This document shows positions 36,014 to 46,200 of a stretch of DNA of 64,000 nucleotides, in pieces. The stretch spans positions 3,100,001-3,164,000 of the forward strand of contig AP026969.1 of the NCBI GenBank assembly GCA_027923965.1, written 5' to 3'. Source of the stretch: Comamonadaceae bacterium OS-1 (GTDB taxonomy: Bacteria; Pseudomonadota; Gammaproteobacteria; Burkholderiales; Burkholderiaceae_C). The notes under the pieces are model-generated. The model had not been told where the DNA came from, made no database searches, and saw nothing but the letters and a program-made list of their open reading frames with translations. Position 1 is the first letter of the stretch; every line of letters starts with the position of its first letter. The translations under genes were made by a program, and so were the position numbers.

Positions 36014-37159
36014 ATGACATCGCCCTCCCCCCTCCAGCCGGTATCCATTTCCCCCGTCGAAGACATCGTGGCCGACATGCGCGCGGGCCGCATCGTGATC
36101 CTGGTCGATGAAGAAGACCGCGAAAACGAAGGCGACCTGGTCATCGCCGCCGACCACATCAGCGCAGAGGCCATCAACTTCATGGCCCGCCACGCCCGCG
36201 GCCTGATCTGCCTGACGCTGTCGCGTGCGCTGTGCGAGCGCCTGCAATTGCCGCCCATGGTGGCCCGCAACGGCGCCAAGCACGCCACCGCGTTTACCGT
36301 CTCCATCGAAGCCGCCGAGGGCGTGACCACTGGCATTTCTGCCGCCGACCGCGCACGCACCGTGCAAGCTGCCGTGGCCCCCAATGCCACCGCAGCCGAC
36401 CTGGTGCAGCCCGGCCATATCTTCCCACTGCAGGCGGTAGACGGTGGCGTGCTGATGCGCGCCGGCCATACCGAAGCTGGTTGCGACCTGTCGGTGATGG
36501 CCGGTTGCAGCCCCGCATCGGTGATTTGCGAAGTGATGAACGACGACGGCACCATGGCCCGCCTGCCCGATTTGCAAATCTTTGCCGCCCTGCACGGCCT
36601 GAAGATCGGCACCATCGCCGATCTGATCGAATACCGCAGCCGCAACGAATCGCTGATCGAAAAGATGGGCAGCCGCGAGATCGAAACCGCGTTTGGCAGC
36701 TTCACCGCCCATGCCTTCCGCGACAAGCCCAGCCAGGGTGTGCACCTGGCGCTGGTCAAGGGCAGCTGGCAACCCGACGACACCGTGCCCGCCCGCGTGC
36801 ACGAGCCGCTGTCGGTGCTGGATGTGCTGGAAGTCAACCGCAGCCTGCACTCCTGGAGCCTGGATGCCAGCCTGCGCCACATTGCCGCCCAGGGCCAGGG
36901 CGTAGCTGTGCTGCTCAATTGCGGTGAAAGCGCCGCCGAGCTGCTGGCCCAGTTTGATGGCACCGCCCGCCCGGCCCAGGCCCCCGAGCGCGGCCAGATG
37001 GACCTGCGCACCTACGGCATCGGCGCGCAGATTCTGCTGGCCTGTGGCGTGCGCAAAATGCAGCTCATGGGCAGCCCGCGCCGCAGCCCGGGCCTGACCG
37101 GCTACGGGCTGGAAACCGTTGGCTATCTCTCCCCATCACAAGAAGAACATAAGGAATAA
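36014..37159 (+). CDS. ribB: 3,4-dihydroxy-2-butanone 4-phosphate synthase fused to a degenerate GTP cyclohydrolase II domain
   Basis: 381 residues. The N-terminal RibB domain is complete: [16 protein letters not shown] (acidic metal loop), [11 protein letters not shown], the TAFTVSIEA block, [13 protein letters not shown] and HTEAGCDL. The C-terminal half aligns by layout with RibA but lacks the three zinc cysteines: the stretch expected to read GSLRCDCG is [16 protein letters not shown] cyclohydrolase II activity is therefore unlikely. ATG 36014 matches the family N-terminus. It is followed 2 bp later by ribH. Confidence 0.92.
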   Translation: MTSPSPLQPVSISPVEDIVADMRAGRIVILVDEEDRENEGDLVIAADHISAEAINFMARHARGLICLTLSRALCERLQLPPMVARNGAKHATAFTVSIEAAEGVTTGISAADRARTVQAAVAPNATAADLVQPGHIFPLQAVDGGVLMRAGHTEAGCDLSVMAGCSPASVICEVMNDDGTMARLPDLQIFAALHGLKIGTIADLIEYRSRNESLIEKMGSREIETAFGSFTAHAFRDKPSQGVHLALVKGSWQPDDTVPARVHEPLSVLDVLEVNRSLHSWSLDASLRHIAAQGQGVAVLLNCGESAAELLAQFDGTARPAQAPERGQMDLRTYGIGAQILLACGVRKMQLMGSPRRSPGLTGYGLETVGYLSPSQEEHKE

Positions 37160-37161
37160 AC

Positions 37162-37638
37162 ATGCAGCACGCAGACCAAGGCGCACTCGCCGCCCAAGAC
37201 CCCCGCATGGACGGCAGCAAGCTGCGCATCGCCATCGTGCAGGCCCGCTTTAATGAGAGCATCACCAACGCCCTGGCCGATGCCTGCAAGGCCGAGCTGG
37301 CCGCCCTCGGTGTGCAGGCCGACAACATCCAGCACGTGCAAGTGCCCGGCGCTTTAGAGGTGCCGCTGGCCCTGCAAGCCCTGGCCGAAACCGAACAATT
37401 TGACGCGATGGTGGCCCTGGGCTGCATCATCCGCGGCGAAACCTACCACTTTGAGCTGGTGGCCAACGAATCCGGCAGCGCCGTGACCCGCATCGGGCTG
37501 GACTACCAAATCCCGATTGCCAACGCCATCATCACCACCGAAAACCTGGCGCAAGCCGTGGCCCGCCAAACCGACAAGGGCACAGACGCTGCCCGCGTCG
37601 CGGTGGAAATGGCCAATCTACTAGAGCAATTGGCATGA
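37162..37638 (+). CDS. ribH: 6,7-dimethyl-8-ribityllumazine synthase
   Basis: 158 residues, normal length. Motifs: [13 protein letters not shown], the [11 protein letters not shown] block, [16 protein letters not shown] and [11 protein letters not shown]. It condenses the RibB product with the aminouracil to give lumazine, the precursor of riboflavin, and usually forms large capsid-like oligomers. Its 3' end overlaps nusB by 4 bp. Confidence 0.95.
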   Translation: MQHADQGALAAQDPRMDGSKLRIAIVQARFNESITNALADACKAELAALGVQADNIQHVQVPGALEVPLALQALAETEQFDAMVALGCIIRGETYHFELVANESGSAVTRIGLDYQIPIANAIITTENLAQAVARQTDKGTDAARVAVEMANLLEQLA

Positions 37639-38177
37639 CCAACCCCGATACCCCTTCCTCGCCCACACCCAAGCGCCCGCGCCAGTCCCGCGGTGGCCTG
37701 ACCGACACCGGCGTGCGCAAGGCCGCCGCCAAGTCCGACCGCAGCCGCGCCCGCGAATTTGCCCTGCAAGCGCTCTACCAGCACCTGGTGGGCCGCAACG
37801 ATGCCGAATCCATCGACCACTTCACCCGCGATCTGGCCGGTTTCCACAAGGCCGATTCGGTGCATTTTGATGCACTGCTGCACGGCTGCATCGAGCAATC
37901 TGCCGAACTAGACGCGCTGATCATTCCCCTGCTGGACCGCAAGCTGGAAGAAATTTCGCCGGTCGAGCGCTCGGTGATGTGGATTGGCGTGTACGAGATG
38001 CGCAACTGCCTGGACGTGCCCTGGCGCGTGGTGCTGAATGAATGCATCGAACTGGCCAAGGAATTTGGCGGCACCGACGGCCACAAATACGTCAACGGCA
38101 TCCTGAACGGCCTGGCCCCCAGCCTGCGCGCCGCCGAAGTCCAGGCCGACAAGGCTGGCAAAACCCGCACCGAATAA
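37635..38177 (+). CDS. nusB: Transcription antitermination factor NusB
   Basis: 180 residues, with a ~35-residue charged N-terminal extension before the family core [18 protein letters not shown]. Other family blocks are [48 protein letters not shown]. NusB pairs with NusE on rRNA boxA for antitermination. It lies directly after ribH with a 4-bp overlap, the usual bacterial order. Confidence 0.95.
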   Translation: MTNPDTPSSPTPKRPRQSRGGLTDTGVRKAAAKSDRSRAREFALQALYQHLVGRNDAESIDHFTRDLAGFHKADSVHFDALLHGCIEQSAELDALIIPLLDRKLEEISPVERSVMWIGVYEMRNCLDVPWRVVLNECIELAKEFGGTDGHKYVNGILNGLAPSLRAAEVQADKAGKTRTE

Positions 38178-38187
38178 GGCGCTACGG

Positions 38188-39387
38188 ATGCGGATATCCC
38201 GGCGCGCACAGGCCATCGAGCCGTTTTACGTGATGGAGGTGGCCAAGGCCGCGTCCGAGTTGGCCCAGAAGGTGGCCCACACCGACCGGCCCATGGTGTT
38301 TTTGAACATCGGCGAGCCCGACTTCACCGCCCCACCGCAGGTGCAAGCCGCTGCCGTGCAGGCCATCCACAGCGGCAGCACCCAGTACACCCAGGCCACC
38401 GGCCTGTTGGCCCTGCGCGAACGCATCAGCGCCTGGTACGCCAGCCGCTTTGGCGTGGCGGTGCCCGCCAGCCGCATCGTGGTGACTGCCGGGGCATCGG
38501 CTGCACTGCAACTCGCCTGCCTGGCGCTGATCGACGCGGGCGACGAGATGCTGATGCCCGACCCCAGCTACCCCTGCAACCGGCATTTTGTGTCGGCTGC
38601 CGATGGCAAAGCCGTGCTGTTGCCCACCACCGCTGCCGACCGCTACCAACTCAGCGCCGACATGGTGGCCACCGCCTGGACCGACAAGACCCGTGGCGTG
38701 TTACTGGCATCCCCCTCCAACCCCACCGGCACCTCCATCGACCCGGCTGAGCTGCGCCGCATCCACGGCGTGGTGCAAGCCCACGGCGGCATCACCCTGG
38801 TGGACGAGATCTACCTGGGCCTGAGCCATGACGCGCGCTTTGGCCAGACCGCGCTGGCCATTGATGACCAGATCATCAGCATCAACAGCTTCAGCAAATA
38901 CTTCCACATGACCGGCTGGCGGCTGGGCTGGCTGGTGGTGCCCGAGGCGCTGGTGCCGGTGGTGGAGCGCATTGCGCAAAACCTGTTCATCTGCCCCAGC
39001 ACCATCGCCCAGCATGCGGCGCTGGCCTGCTTTGAAGAGGCCAGCATCCAGGAGTTTGAGCGCCGCCGCGCCGAGTTCAAAGCCCGGCGCGACTACTTCA
39101 TCCCGGCCCTGAACGAACTTGGATTTATCGTGCCCGAAATGCCAGATGGTGCTTTCTACGCCTGGGCAGACTGCTCTTTAATTTGCAGCAAATTAGGTAT
39201 CAAGGACAGCTGGGATCTGGCCTATGCCATCCTGCACCGCGCCCATGTGGCTGTGACCCCGGGCCGCGACTTCGGTACGGCCGACACCCACAAATTTCTG
39301 CGCTTTTCCACCGCCAGCTCGATGGACAACCTGCACACCGCCATCGCCCGTCTGCGCGACATGCTCAACGTTCCCCTCCATGCTTAA
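38188..39387 (+). CDS. Class I/II PLP-dependent aminotransferase
   Basis: 399 residues. Fold type I motifs: FLNIGEPDFTAP near the N-terminus, TAGASAALQLACLAL, the SPSNPTGT loop, DEIYLGL, the PLP Lys in SINSFSKYFHMTGWRLGW, and an Arg-bearing LRFSTASS end. The substrate cannot be assigned from sequence alone; aspartate, alanine or aromatic aminotransferases are possible. It begins 10 bp after nusB and its stop overlaps ybgC by 8 bp. Confidence 0.88.
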   Translation: MRISRRAQAIEPFYVMEVAKAASELAQKVAHTDRPMVFLNIGEPDFTAPPQVQAAAVQAIHSGSTQYTQATGLLALRERISAWYASRFGVAVPASRIVVTAGASAALQLACLALIDAGDEMLMPDPSYPCNRHFVSAADGKAVLLPTTAADRYQLSADMVATAWTDKTRGVLLASPSNPTGTSIDPAELRRIHGVVQAHGGITLVDEIYLGLSHDARFGQTALAIDDQIISINSFSKYFHMTGWRLGWLVVPEALVPVVERIAQNLFICPSTIAQHAALACFEEASIQEFERRRAEFKARRDYFIPALNELGFIVPEMPDGAFYAWADCSLICSKLGIKDSWDLAYAILHRAHVAVTPGRDFGTADTHKFLRFSTASSMDNLHTAIARLRDMLNVPLHA

Positions 39388-39781
39388 CACCACCTTCACC
39401 CACCCCGTCCGCGTCTACTGGGAAGACACCGATGCCGGTGGCATCGTCTTCTACGCCAACTACCTGAAGTTCTTTGAACGTGCCCGCACCGAATGGCTGC
39501 GCTCGCTGGGCATCCACCAAAGCACTTTGAAGGAAACCAGCGGCGGCATGTTCGTGGTGGCCGAGACCACGGTGAAATACCTGCGCTCGGCCCGGCTGGA
39601 CGACCAACTGATGGTTACAGCCCGGCTGGAACAAATCGGTCGATCCACACTCACAATCACACAGCAGGCCATTCTGGGTGACACCGTGCTGTGCGAAGGC
39701 AGCATTCGCCTGTGCTGGGTGCGCTACGACACCCTCAAATCCGACCGCATTCCGGCCCCTCTTTTAGAAATTTTGCAATGA
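39380..39781 (+). CDS. ybgC: Tol-Pal associated acyl-CoA thioesterase YbgC
   Basis: 133 residues, hot-dog fold. The family signature VYWEDTDAGGIVFYANYLKFFERARTEW contains the catalytic Asp/Tyr region. It is the standard first gene of tol operons and overlaps tolQ by 4 bp (ATGA). The enzyme hydrolyses short acyl-CoA or acyl-ACP and associates with the inner membrane. Confidence 0.94.
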   Translation: MLNTTFTHPVRVYWEDTDAGGIVFYANYLKFFERARTEWLRSLGIHQSTLKETSGGMFVVAETTVKYLRSARLDDQLMVTARLEQIGRSTLTITQQAILGDTVLCEGSIRLCWVRYDTLKSDRIPAPLLEILQ

Positions 39782-40479
39782 CCCAAGACCTGTCGATCTG
39801 GACCATGGTGCTGAATGCCAGCATCGTGGTGCAACTGGTGATGCTGCTGCTGGTGGTGGTGTCCATTTCCAGCTGGGCGGCGATTTTTCGCAAGCTGTTT
39901 GCCTTGCGCAAGGTCCAGGCCCACAACGAAAGCTTCGAGCGCGATTTCTGGTCGGGCACCAGCCTGAACGACCTGTTCAACAGCGCCGCCCGCAACGCCC
40001 AAAACGGGCAGGACGCGGGCCCGATGGAGCGTATTTTTGCCAGCGGCATGCGCGAGTACCAAAAACTGCGCGAACGCCGCATTGCCGACCCCGGCACCCT
40101 GATGGACGGTGCCCGCCGCGCCATGCGCGCCAGCTACCAGCGCGAGATGGACGTGATCGAGTCCAGCCTGTCCTTCCTGGCCTCCGTCGGCTCGGTGTCG
40201 CCCTACGTGGGCCTGTTTGGCACGGTGTGGGGCATCATGCACGCCTTCACCGGGCTGGCCAGCATGCAGCAGGTCACCCTGGCCACCGTGGCCCCCGGCA
40301 TTGCCGAGGCGCTGGTGGCCACCGCCATCGGCCTGTTCTCGGCCATTCCCGCCGTGGTGGCCTACAACCGATTTGCCCGCGAAATCGACCGCACCGCCAT
40401 CCGGCTGGAGACCTTCATGGAAGAGTTCTCCAACATCCTGCAGCGCAACGTGGCCGCGCAACCGGCTGCGGCCAAATAA
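39778..40479 (+). CDS. tolQ: Tol-Pal system proton channel subunit TolQ
   Basis: 233 residues with three hydrophobic segments (about 14–36, 128–150, 165–190). MotA/TolQ/ExbB motifs are visible: SFLASVGSVSPYVGLFGTVWGIMHAF and APGIAEALVATAIGLFSAIPAV. TolQ with TolR forms the proton-driven motor that energises TolA for outer-membrane constriction. ATG 39778 overlaps the ybgC stop. Confidence 0.96.
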   Translation: MTQDLSIWTMVLNASIVVQLVMLLLVVVSISSWAAIFRKLFALRKVQAHNESFERDFWSGTSLNDLFNSAARNAQNGQDAGPMERIFASGMREYQKLRERRIADPGTLMDGARRAMRASYQREMDVIESSLSFLASVGSVSPYVGLFGTVWGIMHAFTGLASMQQVTLATVAPGIAEALVATAIGLFSAIPAVVAYNRFAREIDRTAIRLETFMEEFSNILQRNVAAQPAAAK

Positions 40480-40482
40480 GCC

Positions 40483-40902
<420 letters not shown>

Positions 40903-40930
40903 GCCACCCGAGCCCTCCGCACACAACCCT

Positions 40931-41923
40931 ATGCACGCCGCCCAGGACACGCTCAACCTCACGCCCCCCCAGCCCCCTGGCATGGTGCGGGCGCTGGGCC
41001 TGGCCCTGCTGGCCCACGCGCTACTGCTGGTGGCCCTGGTCATCAACGTGCAGTGGAAACAAACCGAAAGCGCCACTGTAGAGGCCGAGCTCTGGTCCTC
41101 GTCGGTCCAGATGGCGGCCCCCAAAGCGGTGGATGTGCCGCCGCCCCCGCCCGTGGAAACGCCCCGCCCCACCCCGCCGCCGCCACCTGTGGCCAAGGTC
41201 CAGCCGCCCCCACCCGCGCCCGATGTGAAAGATGCCGACATCGCCTTGGAGCGTGCCAAGAAGAAGCGCGAGGCCGAAAAGCTGGAGCAGGCGCAGCAGG
41301 AAAAAGCGGACAAAGCCGAAAAGGCCAAGCGCGACAAGCTGGAAAAAGAAAAGGCCCTGAAAGCCCAGAAAGCCGAGGAAGCAGCGGACAAAAAGGCCGC
41401 CGAAGACAAGCGCCTGAAAGACAAGAAAGCCGCCCAGGAAAAGCAGGACAAGCAAGACGCGCTGGACAAAAAGGCCAAAGCCACCCAGGACGCAAAAGAC
41501 GCAGCCAAAGCCGCCGCCGAAAAAGCCAGCGCCCAGGCCGATGCGAAAGCCCTCGCGGCACAACGCGAGGCCAACATAAAGCGCATGGCAGGTTTGGCCG
41601 GGGCCACAGGCGGAGCCAATTCCAACGGCAGCGCGCTGCAGTCGTCGGCACCGTCCGCAGGCTACGGCGGCAAGGTGGTGGCCAAGGTCAAGCCCAACAT
41701 CGTGTTTCCCGACGATTTCGAGGGCAACCCGAAAGCCGAAATCGAAATCCGCCTGTCCCCCGACGGCACCATCCTGAGCAGCAAGCTGGTCAAGCCCAGT
41801 GGCAACAAGGCCTGGGACGATGCCGTACTCAAGGCCATCGACAAGACCCAAACCATGCCCCGCGACACCGATGGCCGGGTGCCATCCTCCATGATCATCG
41901 GTTTCAAGCCCCGCGATTTTTAA
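40931..41923 (+). CDS. tolA: Tol-Pal system protein TolA
   Basis: 330 residues. One N-terminal membrane helix (ALGLALLAHALLLVALVINV), a proline-rich segment (~60–95), a long Lys/Ala/Glu coiled helix (~100–210) and a C-terminal TonB/TolA-like domain (VKPNIVFPDDFEGNPKAEIE … SSMIIGFKPRDF). It spans the periplasm and links the TolQR motor to TolB/Pal. tolB and pal do not follow; the next gene is a FAH-family enzyme. Confidence 0.95.
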   Translation: MHAAQDTLNLTPPQPPGMVRALGLALLAHALLLVALVINVQWKQTESATVEAELWSSSVQMAAPKAVDVPPPPPVETPRPTPPPPPVAKVQPPPPAPDVKDADIALERAKKKREAEKLEQAQQEKADKAEKAKRDKLEKEKALKAQKAEEAADKKAAEDKRLKDKKAAQEKQDKQDALDKKAKATQDAKDAAKAAAEKASAQADAKALAAQREANIKRMAGLAGATGGANSNGSALQSSAPSAGYGGKVVAKVKPNIVFPDDFEGNPKAEIEIRLSPDGTILSSKLVKPSGNKAWDDAVLKAIDKTQTMPRDTDGRVPSSMIIGFKPRDF

Positions 41924-41936
41924 CCCCAGGAAAACC

Positions 41937-42632
41937 ATGGACTACGTTGTTACGCCCCCCGCTGTCGTCTCCATCCCCGTCGTCGGCCAGCCTGCCCGTT
42001 TCCCCGTGCACCGCATCTACTGCGTGGGCCGCAACTACGCCGAGCACGCCAAGGAAATGGGCTTCACCGGGCGCGAACCACCGTTTTTCTTCATGAAACC
42101 CGCTGATGCCGTGGTCGCCGTCGAAGCGGGCCAGACCGGCTCCGTGGCCTACCCCACGCTGACCGGCAACCTGCACCACGAGATCGAGCTGGTCGTGGCC
42201 ATCGGCAAGGGCGGCAAGAACATCACGGCCGCCGACGCACACCAGCACATCTACGGCTACGCCGTGGGCCTGGACATGACCCGCCGCGACCTGCAAAACG
42301 AGATGAAAAAGCAGGGCCGCCCCTGGTGCATAGGCAAGGGCTTTGAACAGTCTGCGCCGATCGGCCCCATCACCCCGGCAGCGCTGGCCAGTGGGGTGGA
42401 AAAGGCCGAGATCGCCCTGCAGGTCAACGGCCAGGAGCGCCAGCGCAGCACCGTGGCCCAGCTGATCTGGAGCATTGCCGAGACCATTGAACACCTGTCG
42501 GCCGCCTGGGAGCTGCAGCCCGGCGACCTGATTTACTCGGGCACGCCCGAAGGCGTGGGCGCGGTGGTGCGCGGGGACACGCTGGCAGGCAGTGTGGCTG
42601 GGCTGGAGCCCCTGACCGTGCGCATCGTCTAA
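41937..42632 (+). CDS. Fumarylacetoacetate hydrolase family protein
   Basis: 231 residues. FAH fold motifs: HRIYCVGRNYAEHAKEMG, FFMKPADAV, the metal ligands in HHEIELVVAIG and GLDMTRRDLQ, KGFEQSAPIGP and SGTPEGVGAV. The family covers fumarylpyruvate and acylpyruvate hydrolases and oxaloacetate decarboxylases; the specific reaction is not decided. It starts 13 bp after tolA and likely continues the same transcript. Confidence 0.9.
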   Translation: MDYVVTPPAVVSIPVVGQPARFPVHRIYCVGRNYAEHAKEMGFTGREPPFFFMKPADAVVAVEAGQTGSVAYPTLTGNLHHEIELVVAIGKGGKNITAADAHQHIYGYAVGLDMTRRDLQNEMKKQGRPWCIGKGFEQSAPIGPITPAALASGVEKAEIALQVNGQERQRSTVAQLIWSIAETIEHLSAAWELQPGDLIYSGTPEGVGAVVRGDTLAGSVAGLEPLTVRIV

Positions 42633-42656
42633 AAAGCTGCCACACAGATCACCGCC

Positions 42657-43202
42657 ATGCACCGCAGCCCCATCAAATTCTGCAAAGACTGCGGCACCGC
42701 CGTGGTGTACCGCGTGCCCGACGACGGCGACACCAAGCTGCGGGCAGTCTGCCCCGCCTGCCACACCGTGCATTACGAGAACCCGATCAACGTGGTCGGC
42801 ACCGTGCCGCACTGGGGCGACAAAGTGTTGCTGTGCAAGCGCAACATCGAGCCGCGTTTCGGCAAATGGACCCTGCCCGCAGGCTTCATGGAGCTGGGCG
42901 AAAGTACCGCCGAAGGTGCGGCCCGCGAAACGGTGGAAGAAGCCGGTGCGCAGTTTGAAATGCAGGAGCTGTTTAGCGTCATGAGCGTCATCCACGTGGG
43001 CCAGGTGCACCTGTACTACCGCGCCAAGCTGCTCAGCGAGGTGTTCGACCCCGGTTTTGAAACCATCGAAGCCCGGCTGTTCACCGAGGCCGAAATTCCC
43101 TGGGACGAAATTGCCTTCCGCACGGTTTCGCAAACCCTGAAGCACTACTTTGCCGACCGCCGGGCCGGCCAGTTCGGTTTGCACCACGAGAGCCTGGTGT
43201 AG
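42657..43202 (+). CDS. NUDIX hydrolase with N-terminal zinc ribbon
   Basis: 181 residues. A zinc ribbon (FCKDCG … CPACH) precedes the Nudix box GFMELGESTAEGAARETVEEAGA, which has all key acidic residues. The combination resembles NADH pyrophosphatase-like and ADP-ribose-type NUDIX proteins, but NudC's SQPWPFPxS motif is missing. It hydrolyses some nucleoside diphosphate derivative; which one is unknown. It is the last gene of the long plus-strand run and is followed by repeat copy D. Confidence 0.88.
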   Translation: MHRSPIKFCKDCGTAVVYRVPDDGDTKLRAVCPACHTVHYENPINVVGTVPHWGDKVLLCKRNIEPRFGKWTLPAGFMELGESTAEGAARETVEEAGAQFEMQELFSVMSVIHVGQVHLYYRAKLLSEVFDPGFETIEARLFTEAEIPWDEIAFRTVSQTLKHYFADRRAGQFGLHHESLV

Positions 43203-43215
43203 CGTTAGCTATCAT

Positions 43216-43263
43216 TTAAATAGCTTCTCACGCTTATCCAATAAGCGCAGGAAGCCTAAAAAG
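43216..43263 (+). repeat. Dispersed palindromic repeat, copy D
   Basis: TTAAATAGCTTCTCAC, the core GCTTAT-CCA-ATAAGC, then GCAGGAAGCCTAAAA. It is nearly identical to copy A and, like A, sits just after a stop codon between two convergent genes. Confidence 0.75.
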
Positions 43264-43292
43264 CTTAAAACCACATGACCAGGGACGTAGGC

Positions 43293-46200
43293 TCAGGGCA
43301 GTGCCGTAATCTCTACCTCGACCCGCTCGTCCCCCGCGCCAACCAGCACTGTGCTGGGCAGTGCACCAGCGGGCATGGCCCTGGCGACCAGCACCAGGTT
43401 CTGCGGGTCCCACTGCAGCCAGTCAGGTAAGGCCTGGCCATCGGGCCGGGTCGCCACCGCAGCGGCGTTGCGGATGCGCAGCGCGATGGTGGTCTGCAAG
43501 GGCAATGCGGCCTCGAACGCGCCACTGCGCAGCACCTGCTCGCTGACCTGCACCATCACCTGGCCCGCCAGCATCGGCGAGACGTTGCGTACCGGGGTGA
43601 CGATCACAAAGCCATTCTGCGGATCCCCGCGACCGCAGTCCGGCCCGGTCTGGGACGTAGCCATGCAACCCGATACCAACGTACGGCTGGAGAGCGCAGT
43701 GTCCACACCCGTCGGTGCGCTGTCCAGTCCACGGTCCGATGGGCTACGGGTACGCACGGCAGAAGATGCCACCACCGAAATGCCGGCCTGGGGCACCAAC
43801 ACCTCTTGCGTCAGCGCAGTCGACGGGGTAAGGGAGGGCCGCGGTGTCTCGGGTACCACAGGCGTGACTGGAGCAACCGGAACAACGGGCACAACCGGCT
43901 GTATCGGCTGTATCGGCACTGGACGGATCGTACTAGTCGTATTGTTTGCGTAGGCTACCCGGTAGTTGTTGCCACCGTTGCCATCGTCGATGCCCACGCC
44001 CGCCGTGGTGACCGTCTTGTTGCCCAGGCCGACACTGGGGTCGGTAAATGCAAAGCTGCCACCGCGGAGGACATCTGTACCAAACACCACACCTTGAATA
44101 ACCACCGGCGAGCCTGCTGCGGACGTGGTGCCATCATAGGTCTTGACTACATCCCGGGTTGCCACGGTGATGGCGGCAGGCGTGATGGTGCTGGTCGTGT
44201 TGTTGGCGTAGTGGACGGCGTAGTTGTTGCCACCATTGCCATCGGAAAGGGTCACGCCGGAGGTGGTGACCGTCTTGTTGCCAGCACCTGCGTGCTTGTC
44301 GGTGAAGGCAAAGCTGCCACCGCTCAGGCTGTCGCTGCCAAACAGCGTGCCCACGCTCAGCACGGCCGAACCTGCAGCGGATGTGGTGCCGTCGTAGGTT
44401 TTGACCACATTGGCAGTGGACACGGTGAGGTTGGCGGGTGCGATGCTGCCATTGCTGCCACCCAGGCTGTTACCACCGGCAAGGTAGTAATTGCCCACAT
44501 CCGCACCGGTCAACGCGATGTTGGTAAAACCGTAGCCGAGGTGGGTACCCACGTTCTTCTGCGCAAAGGCACCGGCACCGTTGACCAGCAGGGCATCACC
44601 GGCCTCCTGGCCGACCAGTCCCAGATTGACACCGGCCAAACTCGTGGTGCCGTCATAGGCTTTGGTGACAGCAGGCAGACTGGCGCTGACGGCCTTTTGC
44701 GTGATGCCCAGGTTGCCGACAAATACCGGCGCGCCCACAAAGTTGCCACCCACCACCGTGGGGCTGGTATCGGCCAACGCGTAATGGCCCACGGCCAGTT
44801 GGCCCCCCGTGCTGGTCACCGCGCCCTGCGGGCGGATGGTGAACTGGATGCCACCACCGGCCCCATCGGCATAGCTGAAGCTGGACCCCGTACCACCCCC
44901 CACCAGGCTGTGGATGGTGGTGTTGTTGGCATCCAGATACTGCACGCTGGTGATGCCCAGGCTGGGCGCGCTGCCGTAGACACTGCTGGTGTTGGCCACC
45001 CGCACCAGCAACTGGTTGGCCGGCACGATGGTGTAGCCGCCGTGGGTGTACGTAATGGCATAGTTGCTGGAAGCCAAACCGCTGGGCACCAGGGCACCAG
45101 CATAGCTGCCTGCGGCGTTATCGGTGGCAGCATTCGGCCGCTGGATGGCCAGGCTGCCAGCCAACACGCTGCTGGTCTCGCCCCCCACCAGCCCGCTGTA
45201 GCTGGCCCCGTAGTAGCCCGGCGTGTCGGCTTGGGTAACGAAACGGGCATCGGCATTGGCGCTGACCACCAACGGGGCAGGTGTGATGTCGGCAGTCACC
45301 CCGGTGGGCTGCACCAATGCGTAGTTGGCCGCATCCGCACCAAAAAGGTTGTAGCCGCTGACGGTCACAGTCTTGCCGGTGCCAGCGTTCTTGTCGGCAA
45401 AGCTACCCACGCCGGTGCCGCCCAGGGCCACTGTGTCGCCACCCAAGGCGGTCACTGCAGCCGTCCCCGTCAACGTGGCGGCGGCGCTTGCGTCGTAGAC
45501 CTTGTTGACCGCGCCCAATCCGGTCACGGTCAGGGAAGCAGGGGTGATGCTGGCCATCAGCCCCGCAGGCTGCACTACCGCGTAGTTGGTCGCATCCGCA
45601 CCGCTGAGGATGTAGCCGCTGACTCCCACGGCCTTGCCCGTGCCGACGTTCTTGTCCGCAAACTGTGCAACGGCCGAGCCCCCCACCGCAAGACTATCGC
45701 TACCGAGCGCCGCCACCGCTGCCGTGCCGGTCAGTACGGCAGCCACCGTTGTGTCGTAAACCTTGTCGGCGACACCCACGCCCGTGACCTGCACGCTGGC
45801 CGGTGTAATGTCGGCCATGACCCCGGTGGGCTGTAGCACGGCGTAATTGGCGGCGTCTGCACCCGCCAGGGTGTAGCCACCGATGGCAACGGCCTTGCCG
45901 CTGCCCACGTTCTTGTCGGCAAATTGGCCCAGCCCGGTCCCCACCACCGACACCCCATCGCCGCCTAGCGCGGTCACCGTAGCCGCTCCGGTCAGGGATG
46001 CCGTCGCCGTGGCATCGTAGACCTTGTTGGCGGCCGCCACGCCTGTCACGGCCAGGCTGGCCTGTGCAATGTTGGCTGTGACCCCGGTGGGCTGCACCAC
46101 CGCGTAGTTGGCAGCATCCACGCCGCCAAGAGCGTAGCCCGACACGGCAACGCTCTTGCCGATACCGGCATTTTTGTCGGCGAACGTGCCCACACCCGTG

